Origin: Hexactinellida sp. DTS-2022
Taxonomy: Eukaryota > Porifera > Hexactinellida
Direction of reading: 5' to 3'
DNA: 64,000 bases
Assembly: GCA_028753945.1 (NCBI GenBank)
Contig: JAPNXP010000012.1
Coordinates: 5,720,001 to 5,784,000 of the forward strand
Part shown: one piece after another, positions 1-11,906 of the stretch
How positions within the stretch are numbered: position 1 is the first letter of the stretch
How the letters are laid out: each line of letters starts with the position of its first letter
Notes under the pieces: model-generated
Told to the model about the DNA's origin: nothing
The model's database searches: none
The model's input: the letters and a program-made list of their open reading frames with translations, nothing else
Position numbers and translations under genes: made by a program

Positions 1-1232
1 AATGTCCTAGATATTGAATGGTTGAATGTTTCATTATGTTATAAGGGGATAAAATGAATTTTGAATCCCAAAGAAGGTCTACTGTATATAATGGGCTATA
101 TATTGTACTCAAAATGCGTTAAATGTTATATAGTGAAATGTAAATTGCGAAAATTATCGAGGTTTTTCTTTGTGGAATGTCCTAGATATACAAAGGTTGA
201 ATGTTTCATTATGTTATTGGTTGATATAATGAATTTTGAATCCCAAAGAAGGTCTGCTGTATATAATGTGCTACATATTGTACGCAAAATGCGTACAATG
301 TTATAAAGTGGATATATAAATAGCGAATACCAACTAGCTTCTCTATTGTCGAATCTCCTAGATATTGAATGGTTGAATGATTCATTATGTTATAAGGGGA
401 TAAAATGAATTTCGAATTCCAACGAAGGTCTACTGTATATAATGGGCTATATATTGTACTCAAAATGCGTTAAATGTTATATAGTGAAATGTAAATTGCG
501 AAAATTATCGAGGTTTTTCTTTGTGGAATGTCCTAGATATACAAAGGTTGAATGTTTCATTATGTTATTGGTTGATATAATGAATTTTGAATCCCAAAGA
601 AGGTCTGCTGTATATAATGTGCTACATATTGTACGCAAAATGCGTACAATGTTATAAAGTGGATATATAAATAGCGAATACCAACTAGCTTCTCTATTGT
701 CGAATCTCCTAGATATTGAATGGTTGAATGATTCATTATGTTATAAGGGGATAAAATGAATTTCGAATTCCAACGAAGGTCTTCTGTATATAATGTGCTA
801 TATATTGTACGCAAAATGCGTACAATGTTATAAAGTGGATATATAAATAGCGAATACCAACTAGCTTCTCTATTGTAGAATGTCCTAGATATAGAAAGGT
901 TGAATGTTTCATTATGTTTTAGTTGATGAAATGAATTTCGAATTCCAACGAAGGTCTACTGTATATAATGTGCTATATATTGTACGCAAAATGCGTACAA
1001 TGTTATAAAATGGATATATAAATAGCGAAAACCAACGAGGTTCTCCAAAGTAGAATGTCCTAGATATTGAATGGTTGAATGTTTCATTATGTTATTGGTT
1101 GATATAATGAATTTCGAATTCCAACGAAGGTCTGCTGTATATAATGTGCTACATATTGTACGCAAAATGCGTACAATGTTATAAAGTGAAATGTAAATAG
1201 CGAATACCAACTAGCTTCTCTATTGTAGAATG
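1..1232 (+). repeat. B/K-type island, cut by the window start
   Basis: Monomers starting at 5, 180, 356, 531, 707, 883 and 1058 read K-B-A-B-A-C-D. B monomers at 180 and 531 carry ATATACAAAGG. The monomers just before them carry the eroded dyad GTACTCAAAATGCG and the spacer AAAATTATCGAGG. This is the first copy of a tandem duplication with offset 2,453. Confidence 0.85.
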
Positions 1233-1931
1233 TCCTAGATATAGAAAGGATAAATGCTTCATTAAGTTATTGGTTGATATAATGTATTTTGAATCCCAAC
1301 GAAGTTCTACTGTATATAATGTGCAATATTTTGAACTAAAAACGCGTACAATGTTATAAAGTGATAAATAAATATCGAATACTAACGAGGTTTCCTTTGT
1401 GGAATGTCCTAGATATAGAAAGGTTGAATGTTTCATTATGTTATTGGTTGATATAATGAATTTTGAGTCCCAACGAAGGTCTACTGTATATAATGTGCAA
1501 TATTTTGAACTAAAAACGCGTACAATGTTATAAAGTGATAAATAAATATCGAATACTAACGAGGTTTCCTTTGTGGAATGTCCTAGATATAGAAAGGTTT
1601 AATGTTTCATTATGTTATTGGTTGATATAATGAATTTTGAGTCCCAACGAAGGTCTACTGTATATAATGTGCTATATATTGTACGCGAAATGCGTACAAT
1701 GGTATAAAATGGATACATAAATATCGAATACTAACGAGGTTTCCTTTGTAGAATCTCCTAGATATTGAATGGTTGAATGATTCATTATGTTATAAGGGGA
1801 TAAAATGAATTTCGAATTCCAACGAAGGTCTACTGTATATAATGTGCTATATATTGTACGGAAAATGCGTACAATGTTATAAAGTGGATATATAAATAGC
1901 GAATACCAACTAGCTTCTCTATTGTAGAATC

Positions 1932-3685
1932 TCCTAGATATTGAATGGTTGAATGATTCATTATGTTATAAGGGGATAAAATGAATTTCGAATTCCAACG
2001 AAGGTCTACTGTATATAATGTGCTATATATTGTACGCAAAATGCGTACAATGTTATAAAATGGATCTATGAATAGCGATTACTAACGAGGTTTCCTTTGT
2101 GGAATGTCCTAGATATAGAAAGGTTGAATGTTTCATTATGTTTTGGTTGATAAAATGAATTTCGAATTCCAACCAAGGTCTACTGTATATAATGTGCTAT
2201 ATATTGTACGGAAAATGCGTACAATGTTATAAAGTGGATATATAAATAGCGAATACCAACTAGCTTCTCTATTGTAGAATCTCCTAGATATTGAATGGTT
2301 GAATGTTTCATTATGTTATAAGGGGATAAAATGAATTTTGAATCCCAAAGAAGGTCTACTGTATATAATGTGCTATATATTGTACGCAAAATGCGTACAA
2401 TGTTATAAAATGGATATATAAATAGCGAAAACCAACGAGGTTCTCCAAAGTAGAATGTCCTAGATATTGAATGGTTGAATGTTTCATTATGTTATAAGGG
2501 GATAAAATGAATTTTGAATCCCAAAGAAGGTCTACTGTATATAATGGGCTATATATTGTACTCAAAATGCGTTAAATGTTATATAGTGAAATGTAAATTG
2601 CGAAAATTATCGAGGTTTTTCTTTGTGGAATGTCCTAGATATACAAAGGTTGAATGTTTCATTATGTTATTGGTTGATATAATGAATTTTGAATCCCAAA
2701 GAAGGTCTGCTGTATATAATGTGCTACATATTGTACGCAAAATGCGTACAATGTTATAAAGTGGATATATAAATAGCGAATACCAACTAGCTTCTCTATT
2801 GTCGAATCTCCTAGATATTGAATGGTTGAATGATTCATTATGTTATAAGGGGATAAAATGAATTTCGAATTCCAACGAAGGTCTACTGTATATAATGGGC
2901 TATATATTGTACTCAAAATGCGTTAAATGTTATATAGTGAAATGTAAATTGCGAAAATTATCGAGGTTTTTCTTTGTGGAATGTCCTAGATATACAAAGG
3001 TTGAATGTTTCATTATGTTATTGGTTGATATAATGAATTTTGAATCCCAAAGAAGGTCTGCTGTATATAATGTGCTACATATTGTACGCAAAATGCGTAC
3101 AATGTTATAAAGTGGATATATAAATAGCGAATACCAACTAGCTTCTCTATTGTCGAATCTCCTAGATATTGAATGGTTGAATGATTCATTATGTTATAAG
3201 GGGATAAAATGAATTTCGAATTCCAACGAAGGTCTTCTGTATATAATGTGCTATATATTGTACGCAAAATGCGTACAATGTTATAAAGTGGATATATAAA
3301 TAGCGAATACCAACTAGCTTCTCTATTGTAGAATGTCCTAGATATAGAAAGGTTGAATGTTTCATTATGTTTTAGTTGATGAAATGAATTTCGAATTCCA
3401 ACGAAGGTCTACTGTATATAATGTGCTATATATTGTACGCAAAATGCGTACAATGTTATAAAATGGATATATAAATAGCGAAAACCAACGAGGTTCTCCA
3501 AAGTAGAATGTCCTAGATATTGAATGGTTGAATGTTTCATTATGTTATTGGTTGATATAATGAATTTCGAATTCCAACGAAGGTCTGCTGTATATAATGT
3601 GCTACATATTGTACGCAAAATGCGTACAATGTTATAAAGTGAAATGTAAATAGCGAATACCAACTAGCTTCTCTATTGTAGAATG
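1932..3685 (+). repeat. B/K/H-type island
   Basis: Monomers starting at 1932, 2107, 2282, 2458, 2633, 2809, 2984, 3160, 3336 and 3511 read A-H-K-K-B-A-B-A-C-D. The stretch holds the GGATCTATGAATAGC variant near 2063 and B monomers at 2633 and 2984. The E monomer at 3686 closes it. Confidence 0.75.
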
Positions 3686-4734
3686 TCCTAGATATAGAAA
3701 GGATAAATGCTTCATTAAGTTATTGGTTGATATAATGTATTTTGAATCCCAACGAAGTTCTACTGTATATAATGTGCAATATTTTGAACTAAAAACGCGT
3801 ACAATGTTATAAAGTGATAAATAAATATCGAATACTAACGAGGTTTCCTTTGTGGAATGTCCTAGATATAGAAAGGTTGAATGTTTCATTATGTTATTGG
3901 TTGATATAATGAATTTTGAGTCCCAACGAAGGTCTACTGTATATAATGTGCAATATTTTGAACTAAAAACGCGTACAATGTTATAAAGTGATAAATAAAT
4001 ATCGAATACTAACGAGGTTTCCTTTGTGGAATGTCCTAGATATAGAAAGGTTTAATGTTTCATTATGTTATTGGTTGATATAATGAATTTTGAGTCCCAA
4101 CGAAGGTCTACTGTATATAATGTGCTATATATTGTACGCGAAATGCGTACAATGGTATAAAATGGATACATAAATATCGAATACTAACGAGGTTTCCTTT
4201 GTAGAATCTCCTAGATATTGAATGGTTGAATGATTCATTATGTTATAAGGGGATAAAATGAATTTCGAATTCCAACGAAGGTCTACTGTATATAATGTGC
4301 TATATATTGTACGGAAAATGCGTACAATGTTATAAAGTGGATATATAAATAGCGAATACCAACTAGCTTCTCTATTGTAGAATCTCCTAGATATTGAATG
4401 GTTGAATGATTCATTATGTTATAAGGGGATAAAATGAATTTCGAATTCCAACGAAGGTCTACTGTATATAATGTGCTATATATTGTACGGAAAATGCGTA
4501 CAATGTTATAAAGTGGATATATAAATAGCGAATACCAACTAGCTTCTCTATTGTAGAATGTCCTAGATATAGAAAGGTTGAATGTTTCATTATGTTTTAG
4601 TTGATGAAATGAATTTCGAATTCCAACGAAGGTCTACTGTATATAATGTGCTATATATTGTACGCAAAATGCGTACAATGTTATAAAATGGATATATAAA
4701 TAGCGATTACTAACGAGGTTTCCTTTGTGGAATG
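3686..4734 (+). repeat. HOR-A fragment E-F1-F2-A-A-C
   Basis: Monomers start at 3686 (E), 3860 (F1), 4034 (F2), 4209 and 4385 (A, A) and 4561 (C). This is the first six positions of the 8-mer, after which the order switches to an L-type island at 4735 instead of G-D. Confidence 0.8.
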
Positions 4735-7358
4735 TCCTAGATATAGAAAGGTTGAATGTTTCATTATGTTATAAGGGGATAAAATGAATTTCGAATTCCA
4801 ACGAAGGTCTACTGTATATAATGTCCTATATATTGTACGGAAAATGCGTACAATGTTATAAAGTGGATATATAAATAGCGAATACCAACTAGCTTCTCTA
4901 TTGTAGAATGTCCTAGATATAGAAAGGTTGAATGATTCATTATGTTTTAGTTGATGAAATGAATTTCGAATTCCAACGAAGGTCTACTGTATATAATGTG
5001 CTATATATTGTACGCGAAATGCGTACAATGGTATAAAATGGATATATAAATATCGAATACTAACGAGGTTCGCCTTTGTGGAATGTCCTAGATATAGAAA
5101 GGTTGAATGTTTCATTATGTTTTGGTTGATAAAATGAATTTCGAATTCCAACGAAGGTCTACTGTATATAATGTGCTATATATTGTACGCAAAATGCGTA
5201 CAATGTTATAAAATGGATCTATGAATAGCGAAAACCAACGAGGTTCTCCAAAGTAGAATGTCCTAGATATTGAATGGTTGAATGATTCATTATGTTATAA
5301 GGGGATAAAATGAATTTCGAATTCCAACGAAGGTCTACTGTATATAATGTGCTATATATTGTACGCAAAATGCGTACAATGTTATAAAATTGATATATAA
5401 ATAGCGATTACTAACGAGGTTTCCTTTGTGGAATGTCCTAGATATAGAAAGGTTGAATGTTTCATTATGTTTTGGTTGATAAAATGAATTTCGAATTCCA
5501 ACGAAGGTCTTCTGTATATAATGTGCTATATATTGTACGCAAAATGCGTACAATGTTATAAAATGGATATATAAATAGCGAAAACCAACGAGGTTCTCCA
5601 AAGTAGAATGTCCTAGATATTGAATGGTTGAATGTTTCATTATGTTATAAGGGGATAAAATGAATTTTGAATCCCAAAGAAGGTCTACTGTATATAATGT
5701 GCTATATATTGTACTCAAAATGCGTTAAATGTTATATAGTGAAATGTAAATTGCGAAAATTATCGAGGTTTTTCTTTGTGGAATGTCCTAGATATACAAA
5801 GGTTGAATGTTTCATTATGTTTTGGTTGATAAATGAATTTTGAATCCCAAAGAAGGTCTGCTGTATATAATGTGCTACATATTGTACGCAAAATGCGTAC
5901 AATGTTATAAAGTGAAAAATAAATAGCGATTACTAACGAGGTTTCCTCTGTGGAATGTCCTAGATATAGAAAGGTTGAATGTTTCAATATGTTATTGGTT
6001 GATATAATGAATTTTGAATCCCAAAGAAGGTCTGCTGTATATAATGTGCTACATATTGTACGCAAAATGCGTACAATGTTATAAAGTGGATATATAAATA
6101 GCGAATACCAACTAGCTTCTCTATTGTAGAATCTCCTAGATATTGAATGGTTGAATGATTCATTATGTTATAAGGGGATAAAATGAATTTCGAATTCCAA
6201 CGAAGGTCTTCTGTATATAATGTGCTATATATTGTACGCAAAATGCGTACAATGTTATAAAGTGGATATATAAATAGCGAATACCAACTAGCTTCTCTAT
6301 TGTAGAATGTCCTAGATATAGAAAGGTTGAATGTTTCATTATGTTTTAGTTGATGAAATGAATTTCGAATTCCAACGAAGGTCTACTGTATATAATGTGC
6401 TATATATTGTACGCAAAATGCGTACAATGTTATAAAATGGATATATAAATAGCGAAAACCAACGAGGTTCTCCAAAGTAGAATGTCCTAGATATTGAATG
6501 GTTGAATGTTTCATTATGTTATAAGGGGATAAAATGAATTTTGAATCCCAAAGAAGGTCTACTGTATATAATGTGCTATATATTGTACTCAAAATGCGTT
6601 AAATGTTATATAGTGAAATGTAAATTGCGAAAATTATCGAGGTTTTTCTTTGTGGAATGTCCTAGATATACAAAGGTTGAATGTTTCATTATGTTTTGGT
6701 TGATAAATGAATTTTGAATCCCAAAGAAGGTCTGCTGTATATAATGTGCTACATATTGTACGCAAAATGCGTACAATGTTATAAAGTGAAAAATAAATAG
6801 CGAATACCAACTAGCTTCTCTATTGTAGAATCTCCTAGATATTGAATGGTTGAATGATTCATTATGTTATAAGGGGATAAAATGAATTTCGAATTCCAAC
6901 GAAGGTCTTCTGTATATAATGTGCTATATATTGTACGCAAAATGCGTACAATGTTATAAAGTGGATATATAAATAGCGAATACCAACTAGCTTCTCTATT
7001 GTAGAATGTCCTAGATATAGAAAGGTTGAATGTTTCATTATGTTTTAGTTGATGAAATGAATTTCGAATTCCAACGAAGGTCTACTGTATATAATGTGCT
7101 ATATATTGTACGCAAAATGCGTACAATGTTATAAAATGGATATATAAATAGCGAAAACCAACGAGGTTCTCCAAAGTAGAATGTCCTAGATATTGAATGG
7201 TTGAATGTTTCATTATGTTATTGGTTGATATAATGAATTTCGAATTCCAACGAAGGTCTGCTGTATATAATGTGCTACATATTGTACGCAAAATGCGTAC
7301 AATGTTATAAAGTGAAATGTAAATAGCGAATACCAACTAGCTTCTCTATTGTAGAATG
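4735..7358 (+). repeat. B/H/K/L island, 15 monomers
   Basis: The order is approximately L-C-H-A-H-K-B-(G/B-like)-A-C-K-B-A-C-D. B monomers stand at 5786 and 6660, 874 bp (5 monomers) apart. H monomers near 5087 and 5436 carry TTTTGGTTGATAAAATG, and the monomer upstream of 5262 ends in GGATCTATGAATAGC. This island recurs near-identically at 20306 and, in most of its length, at 41.8-44.1 kb. Confidence 0.75.
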
Positions 7359-8758
7359 TCCTAGATATAGAAAGGATAAATGCTTCATTAAGTTATTGGT
7401 TGATATAATGTATTTTGAATCCCAACGAAGTTCTACTGTATATAATGTGCAATATTTTGAACTAAAAACGCGTACAATGTTATAAAGTGATAAATAAATA
7501 TCGAATACTAACGAGGTTTCCTTTGTGGAATGTCCTAGATATAGAAAGGTTGAATGTTTCATTATGTTATTGGTTGATATAATGAATTTTGAGTCCCAAC
7601 GAAGGTCTACTGTATATAATGTGCAATATTTTGAACTAAAAACGCGTACAATGTTATAAAGGGATAAATAAATATCGAATACTAACGAGGTTTCCTTTGT
7701 GGAATGTCCTAGATATAGAAAGGTTTAATGTTTCATTATGTTATTGGTTGATATAATGAATTTTGAGTCCCAACGAAGGTCTACTGTATATAATGTGCTA
7801 TATATTGTACGCGAAATGCGTACAATGGTATAAAATGGATACATAAATATCGAATACTAACGAGGTTTCCTTTGTAGAATCTCCTAGATATTGAATGGTT
7901 GAATGATTCATTATGTTATAAGGGGATAAAATGAATTTCGAATTCCAACGAAGGTCTACTGTATATAATGTGCTATATATTGTACGGAAAATGCGTACAA
8001 TGTTATAAAGTGGATATATAAATAGCGAATACCAACTAGCTTCTCTATTGTAGAATCTCCTAGATATTGAATGGTTGAATGATTCATTATGTTATAAGGG
8101 GATAAAATGAATTTCGAATTCCAACGAAGGTCTACTGTATATAATGTGCTATATATTGTACGGAAAATGCGTACAATGTTATAAAGTGGATATATAAATA
8201 GCGAATACCAACTAGCTTCTCTATTGTAGAATGTCCTAGATATAGAAAGGTTGAATGTTTCATTATGTTTTAGTTGATGAAATGAATTTCGAATTCCAAC
8301 GAAGGTCTACTGTATATAATGTGCTATATATTGTACGCAAAATGCGTACAATGTTATAAAATGGATATATAAATAGCGATTACTAACGAGGTTTCCTTTG
8401 TGGAATGTCCTAGATATAGAAAGGTTGAATGTTTCAATATGTTATAAGGGGATAAAATGAATTTCGAATTCCAACGAAGGTCTACTGTATATAATGTGCT
8501 ATATATTGTACGCAAAATGCGTACAATGTTATAAAATGGATATATAAATAGCGAAAACCAACGAGGTTCTCCAAAGTAGAATGTCCTAGATATTGAATGG
8601 TTGAATGTTTCATTATGTTATTGGTTGATATAATGAATTTCGAATTCCAACGAAGGTCTGTTGTATATAATGTGCTACATATTGTACGCAAAATGCGTAC
8701 AATGTTATAAAGTGAAATGTAAATAGCGAATACCAACTAGCTTCTCTATTGTAGAATG
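7359..8758 (+). repeat. HOR-A 8-mer (1,400 bp)
   Basis: The order is E-F1-F2-A-A-C-G-D, with monomer starts at 7359, 7533, 7707, 7882, 8058, 8234, 8408 and 8584. This is a complete canonical 8-mer. The private variant AAAGGGATAAATAAATATCG (G for T) in F1 at 7658-7672 is shared with the next F1 near 9060. Confidence 0.9.
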
Positions 8759-9806
8759 TCCTAGATATAGAAAGGATAAATGCTTCATTAAGTTATTGGT
8801 TGATATAATGTATTTTGAATCCCAACGAAGTTCTACTGTATATAATGTGCAATATTTTGAACTAAAAACGCGTACAATGTTATAAAGTGATAAATAAATA
8901 TCGAATACTAACGAGGTTTCCTTTGTGGAATGTCCTAGATATAGAAAGGTTGAATGTTTCATTATGTTATTGGTTGATATAATGAATTTTGAGTCCCAAC
9001 GAAGGTCTACTGTATATAATGTGCAATATTTTGAACTAAAAACGCGTACAATGTTATAAAGGGATAAATAAATATCGAATACTAACGAGGTTTCCTTTGT
9101 GGAATGTCCTAGATATAGAAAGGTTTAATGTTTCATTATGTTATTGGTTGATATAATGAATTTTGAGTCCCAACGAAGGTCTACTGTATATAATGTGCTA
9201 TATATTGTACGCGAAATGCGTACAATGGTATAAAATGGATACATAAATATCGAATACTAACGAGGTTTCCTTTGTAGAATCTCCTAGATATTGAATGGTT
9301 GAATGATTCATTATGTTATAAGGGGATAAAATGAATTTCGAATTCCAACGAAGGTCTACTGTATATAATGTGCTATATATTGTACGGAAAATGCGTACAA
9401 TGTTATAAAGTGGATATATAAATAGCGAATACCAACTAGCTTCTCTATTGTAGAATCTCCTAGATATTGAATGGTTGAATGATTCATTATGTTATAAGGG
9501 GATAAAATGAATTTCGAATTCCAACGAAGGTCTACTGTATATAATGTGCTATATATTGTACGGAAAATGCGTACAATGTTATAAAGTGGATATATAAATA
9601 GCGAATACAACTAGCTTCTCTATTGTAGAATGTCCTAGATATAGAAAGGTTGAATGTTTCATTATGTTTTAGTTGATGAAATGAATTTCGAATTCCAACG
9701 AAGGTCTACTGTATATAATGTGCTACATATTGTACGCAAAATGCGTACAATGTTATAAAGTGAAATGTAAATAGCGAATACCAACTAGCTTCTCTATTGT
9801 AGAATG
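8759..9806 (+). repeat. Shortened HOR-A unit ending in a C/D chimeric monomer
   Basis: The order is E-F1-F2-A-A-(C/D), six monomers in 1,048 bp. The last monomer (9633) begins as C (TTTTAGTTGATGAAATG) and ends as D (GTGCTACATATTG, GTGAAATGTAAATAGC). The intervening G and most of D are therefore missing. One base is missing near 9606 (GAATACAACTAGC for GAATACCAACTAGC). Confidence 0.82.
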
Positions 9807-10505
9807 TCCTAGATATAGAAAGGATAAATGCTTCATTAAGTTATTGGTTGATATAATGTATTTTGAATCCCAACGAAGTTCTACTGTATATAATGTGCAA
9901 TATTTTGAACTAAAAACGCGTACAATGTTATAAAGTGATAAATAAATATCGAATACTAACGAGGTTTCCTTTGTGGAATGTCCTAGATATAGAAAGGTTT
10001 AATGTTTCATTATGTTATTGGTTGATATAATGAATTTTGAGTCCCAACGAAGGTCTACTGTATATAATGTGCTATATATTGTACGCGAAATGCGTACAAT
10101 GGTATAAAATGGATACATAAATATCGAATACTAACGAGGTTTCCTTTGTAGAATCTCCTAGATATTGAATGGTTGAATGATTCATTATGTTATAAGGGGA
10201 TAAAATGAATTTCGAATTCCAACGAAGGTCTACTGTATATAATGTGCTACATATTGTACGGAAAATGCGTACAATGTTATAAAGTGGATATATAAATAGC
10301 GAATACCAACTAGCTTCTCTATTGTAGAATGTCCTAGATATAGAAAGGTTGAATGTTTCATTATGTTTTAGTTGATGAAATGAATTTCGAATTCCAACGA
10401 AGGTCTACTGTATATAATGTGCTATATATTGTACGCAAAATGCGTACAATGTTATAAAATGGATATATAAATAGCGATTACTAACGAGGTTTCCTTTGTG
10501 GAATG

Positions 10506-10681
10506 TCCTAGATATAGAAAGGTTGAATGTTTCAATATGTTATAAGGGGATAAAATGAATTTCGAATTCCAACGAAGGTCTACTGTATATAATGTGCTAT
10601 ATATTGTACGCAAAATGCGTACAATGTTATAAAATGGATATATAAATAGCGAAAACCAACGAGGTTCTCCAAAGTAGAATG
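10506..10681 (+). repeat. Representative monomer (type G, 176 bp)
   Basis: I use this copy as the reference unit. It runs from TCCTAG to the base before the next TCCTAG. It carries the G-type signature TTTCAATATGTTATAAGG, an EcoRI-type GAATTC in the central box, the full inverted repeat, and the spacer GCGAAAACCAACGAGG leading to the next monomer. Type lengths in the standard HOR are E 174, F1 174, F2 175, A 176, C 174, G 176 and D 175. A 6-mer therefore sums to exactly 1,050 and an 8-mer to 1,400. Confidence 0.92.
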
Positions 10682-10712
10682 TCCTAGATATTGAATGGTT
10701 GAATGTTTCATT
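10537..10712 (+). repeat. Two diverged half-repeats (~87 + ~89 bp) inside one monomer
   Basis: ATGTTATAA occurs at 10537 and again at 10624, half a monomer later, and the related ATGTTATTG follows at 10713. Aligning 10537-10623 with 10624-10712 gives further matches in the same order: ATAAAATGAATTTCGA with ATATATAAATAGCGA, CCAACGAAGGTCTACTGT with CTAACGAGGTTTCCTTTGT-like sequence, and AATGTGCTATATAT with AATGTCCTAGATAT. The simplest reading is that the 175-bp unit arose by dimerisation of an older ~88-bp unit. The alignment was made by eye and the halves are strongly diverged. Confidence 0.6.
10603..10625. other. Perfect 10-bp inverted repeat with AAA loop (one per canonical monomer)
   Basis: The left arm ATTGTACGCA (10603-10612) and right arm TGCGTACAAT (10616-10625) are exact reverse complements separated by AAA. 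The same element stands at the same monomer position in nearly every C, G, D and H copy across the window. F2 keeps 9 paired bases (GCGAAATGC centre). A and L keep 8 (ACGGAAAATGCG centre). E and F1 have lost the left arm (TTTTGAACTAAAAACGCG). K has changes in both arms (GTACTC...GCGTTAAATG). It could extrude as a cruciform or bind a dimeric protein, but no function is shown. Confidence 0.85.
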
Positions 10713-10856
10713 ATGTTATTGGTTGATATAATGAATTTCGAATTCCAACGAAGGTCTGTTGTATATAATGTGCTACATATTGTACGCAAAATGCGTACAA
10801 TGTTATAAAGTGAAATGTAAATAGCGAATACCAACTAGCTTCTCTATTGTAGAATG

Positions 10857-11906
10857 TCCTAGATATAGAAAGGATAAATGCTTCATTAAGTTATTGGTTG
10901 ATATAATGTATTTTGAATCCCAACGAAGTTCTACTGTATATAATGTGCAATATTTTGAACTAAAAACGCGTACAATGTTATAAAGTGATAAATAAATATC
11001 GAATACTAACGAGGTTTCCTTTGTGGAATGTCCTAGATATAGAAAGGTTTAATGTTTCATTATGTTATTGGTTGATATAATGAATTTTGAGTCCCAACGA
11101 AGGTCTACTGTATATAATGTGCTATATATTGTACGCGAAATGCGTACAATGGTATAAAATGGATACATAAATATCGAATACTAACGAGGTTTCCTTTGTA
11201 GAATCTCCTAGATATTGAATGGTTGAATGATTCATTATGTTATAAGGGGATAAAATGAATTTCGAATTCCAACGAAGGTCTACTGTATATAATGTGCTAT
11301 ATATTGTACGGAAAATGCGTACAATGTTATAAAGTGGATATATAAATAGCGAATACCAACTAGCTTCTCTATTGTAGAATGTCCTAGATATAGAAAGGTT
11401 GAATGTTTCATTATGTTTTAGTTGATGAAATGAATTTCGAATTCCAACGAAGGTCTACTGTATATAATGTGCTATATATTGTACGCAAAATGCGTACAAT
11501 GTTATAAAATGGATATATAAATAGCGATTACTAACGAGGTTTCCTTTGTGGAATGTCCTAGATATAGAAAGGTTGAATGTTTCAATATGTTATAAGGGGA
11601 TAAAATGAATTTCGAATTCCAACGAAGGTCTACTGTATATAATGTGCTATATATTGTACGCAAAATGCGTACAATGTTATAAAATGGATATATAAATAGC
11701 GAAAACCAACGAGGTTCTCCAAAGTAGAATGTCCTAGATATTGAATGGTTGAATGTTTCATTATGTTATTGGTTGATATAATGAATTTCGAATTCCAACG
11801 AAGGTCTGTTGTATATAATGTGCTACATATTGTACGCAAAATGCGTACAATGTTATAAAGTGAAATGTAAATAGCGAATACCAACTAGCTTCTCTATTGT
11901 AGAATG
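10857..11906 (+). repeat. HOR-A 6-mer (1,050 bp)
   Basis: The order is E-F2-A-C-G-D, with starts at 10857, 11031, 11206, 11382, 11556 and 11732. It stands in direct tandem with the preceding 6-mer at a period of exactly 1,050. Confidence 0.92.

Larger units (their letters stand above)
1..4489 (+). repeat. Direct tandem duplication, offset 2,453 bp (14 monomers)
   Basis: Positions 1 to about 2035 reappear at 2454 to about 4488, apparently without difference where I compared them. The match includes the rare GGGCTATATATTG at 90 and 2543 and the rare TTGTCGAATC at 348 and 2801. The copies part inside the A monomer: copy 1 continues GTACGCAAAATG then GGATCTATGAATAGC, while copy 2 continues GTACGGAAAATG. 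The repeated period is 14 monomers. This indicates a recent unequal exchange, or an assembly duplication. Confidence 0.85.
4735..8932 (+). repeat. Dispersed block copy, partner 20306-24503 (offset 15,571)
   Basis: About 4.2 kb of island plus 8-mer is repeated with constant offset 15,571. E monomers match at 7359/22930 and 8759/24330, B monomers at 5786/21357 and 6660/22231. The match starts at the L monomer, where the upstream spacers differ. It ends at the E to F step, where this copy has F1 and the partner F2. Differences include GTTCGCC here near 5069 versus GTTCTCC. Confidence 0.82.
9807..10856 (+). repeat. HOR-A 6-mer (1,050 bp)
   Basis: The order is E-F2-A-C-G-D, with starts at 9807, 9981, 10156, 10332, 10506 and 10682. 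Compared with the 8-mer it lacks F1 and one A. The A monomer has GTGCTACATATTGTACGG, a mixture of D and A features. Confidence 0.9.

Noticed and set aside
61..306. Short open frames of 60-85 residues on both strands throughout
   Set aside because: They overlap each other on opposite strands, follow the repeat period and vary in length with single-base indels. None shows protein-level conservation separate from the DNA repeat.
5335..5718. 127-residue open frame on the - strand, recurring at 20906, 38403, 42079, 50825, 52578 and 58704
   Set aside because: It spans more than two satellite monomers, has no recognisable domain, and starts and stops at repeat-fixed words. The 175-bp period shifts frame (175 = 1 mod 3), so the same DNA is read differently in successive monomers. 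It recurs only because the DNA recurs.
10560..10572. tRNA-derived origin (Pol III B-box-like TTCGAATTCC)
   Set aside because: The B box needs GGTTCGANTCC. Here there is an extra base and no GG, no A box at the right distance and no cloverleaf.
10558..10580. CENP-B box
   Set aside because: TTTCGAATTCCAACGAAGG has a TTCG core, but the required A and the CGGG half are absent and the spacing is one base off.
10603..10625. Rho-independent terminator
   Set aside because: The hairpin stem is AT-rich at its base and is not followed by a T run. The context is eukaryotic satellite with no gene upstream.
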